Notes under the pieces: generated by a model
The model's database searches: none
The model's input: only the letters and a program-made list of their open reading frames with translations
Told to the model about the DNA's origin: nothing
Program-made: the position numbers and the translations under genes
In this document: positions 63,754-64,000 of the stretch, one piece after another
How the letters are laid out: every line of letters begins with the position of its first letter
How positions within the stretch are numbered: the first letter of the stretch is position 1
DNA from: Zoogloea sp041904905
GTDB lineage: Bacteria; Pseudomonadota; Gammaproteobacteria; Burkholderiales; Rhodocyclaceae
Length of the DNA: 64,000 bases
NCBI RefSeq assembly: GCF_041904905.1
Contig: NZ_JAYRMI010000011.1
Span: 1 to 64,000, forward strand
Direction of reading: 5' to 3'

Positions 63754-64000
63754 TCAGGAGACGGCGAGCATGCGCTCCAGGGCCACCTTGGCCAGCGCGG
63801 CCTCGTGTTCGGGCACGGTGATCCGGTTGACCACGTTGCCGTCGGCGAGGTTCTCGAGGGTCCAGGCCAGGTGCTGCGGGTCGATGCGCTGCATGGTCGA
63901 GCACATGCACACGGTGGGCGCCATGAACTGGACGATCTTGCCCTCGTGCTTCACCTCTTCGGCGAGGCGGTTGACGAGGTTGAGTTCGGTGCCCACCAGC
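63754..64000 (-). CDS. nadA: quinolinate synthase, C-terminal part (cut by window end)
   Basis: The last 82 codons of quinolinate synthase NadA, which condenses iminoaspartate with dihydroxyacetone phosphate in NAD synthesis. Seen are the family's glutamate/leucine-rich GTELNLVNRLAEE segment, then the FMAPTVCMCSTMQRIDPQHLAW stretch with Cys ligands of the 4Fe-4S cluster, and the terminal helix ALERMLAV. The 5' part lies beyond position 64000. It is followed by a strong terminator and is separate from the clsB operon. Confidence 0.93.
   Translation of the reverse strand, partial: LVGTELNLVNRLAEEVKHEGKIVQFMAPTVCMCSTMQRIDPQHLAWTLENLADGNVVNRITVPEHEAALAKVALERMLAVS

Overview
The window is high-GC (about 70%) bacterial chromosome with dense, often translationally coupled genes. 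Gene content points to a betaproteobacterium, probably Rhodocyclales (Zoogloea/Thauera/Azoarcus-like). The evidence is the uvrA / MFS / ssb cluster, a two-haem cytochrome c4, an ETF plus ETF-ubiquinone oxidoreductase plus acyl-CoA dehydrogenase block, actP with a DUF485 partner, a HoxFUYHW NAD-linked [NiFe] hydrogenase and many c-di-GMP and two-component proteins. No rRNA, tRNA, CRISPR array or insertion sequence was seen. The taxonomic call is inference from gene content.

Layout. 1-6.3 kb: DsbA-fold isomerase, a NYN-LOTUS nuclease-like protein, an SDR, an AraC regulator, a LysE exporter, a GlsB/YeaQ protein and a BaiN-like flavoprotein. 6.3-15 kb: cytochrome c4, a putative Na+/H+ antiporter, a MASE1 kinase with a FixJ-type regulator, an exported amidohydrolase-fold protein lacking its metal-binding histidines, YjbQ and a zinc-ribbon membrane protein. 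15-22.7 kb (minus strand): etfB-etfA-acyl-CoA dehydrogenase-ETF-QO, then DUF485-actP ending in a strong terminator; together these serve fatty-acid and acetate use. 22.9-34.2 kb: a hybrid kinase with an OmpR-type regulator, a PCu(A)C copper chaperone, a DUF318 permease with a small thioredoxin, and a three-gene signalling operon (REC-DUF3369-GGDEF-EAL / ligand-binding lipoprotein / histidine kinase).

34.2-43.1 kb: an EamA transporter; a 294-bp array of fourteen degenerate 21-bp repeats; a DedA-rhodanese fusion; pirin, OsmC and a TRIC-like channel; a second binding-protein/c-di-GMP pair (CHASE-GGDEF with an SBP); AzlC; and a lower-GC exported orphan with the remnant of a tandem paralogue beside it. 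43.2-50.4 kb: lgt, yceH, a SEC-C protein, uvrA, an MFS exporter and ssb. 50.4-52.4 kb: two AT-rich intergenic stretches around an HTH-REC regulator and an orphan gene. 52.4-57.6 kb: hoxFUYHW on the minus strand, with a long hairpin between hoxY and hoxH. 57.7-64 kb: an MFS exporter, a PLP C-S lyase, cysK behind an FNR-like box, rfaE2, clsB with a ybhP-like gene, and the 3' end of nadA.

Most worth a second look: the 21-bp array with internal dyads (35184-35477), the ligand-binding-protein/c-di-GMP operons without ABC permeases, the catalytically disarmed amidohydrolase, the hox intercistronic hairpin, and the decayed paralogue at 43 kb.
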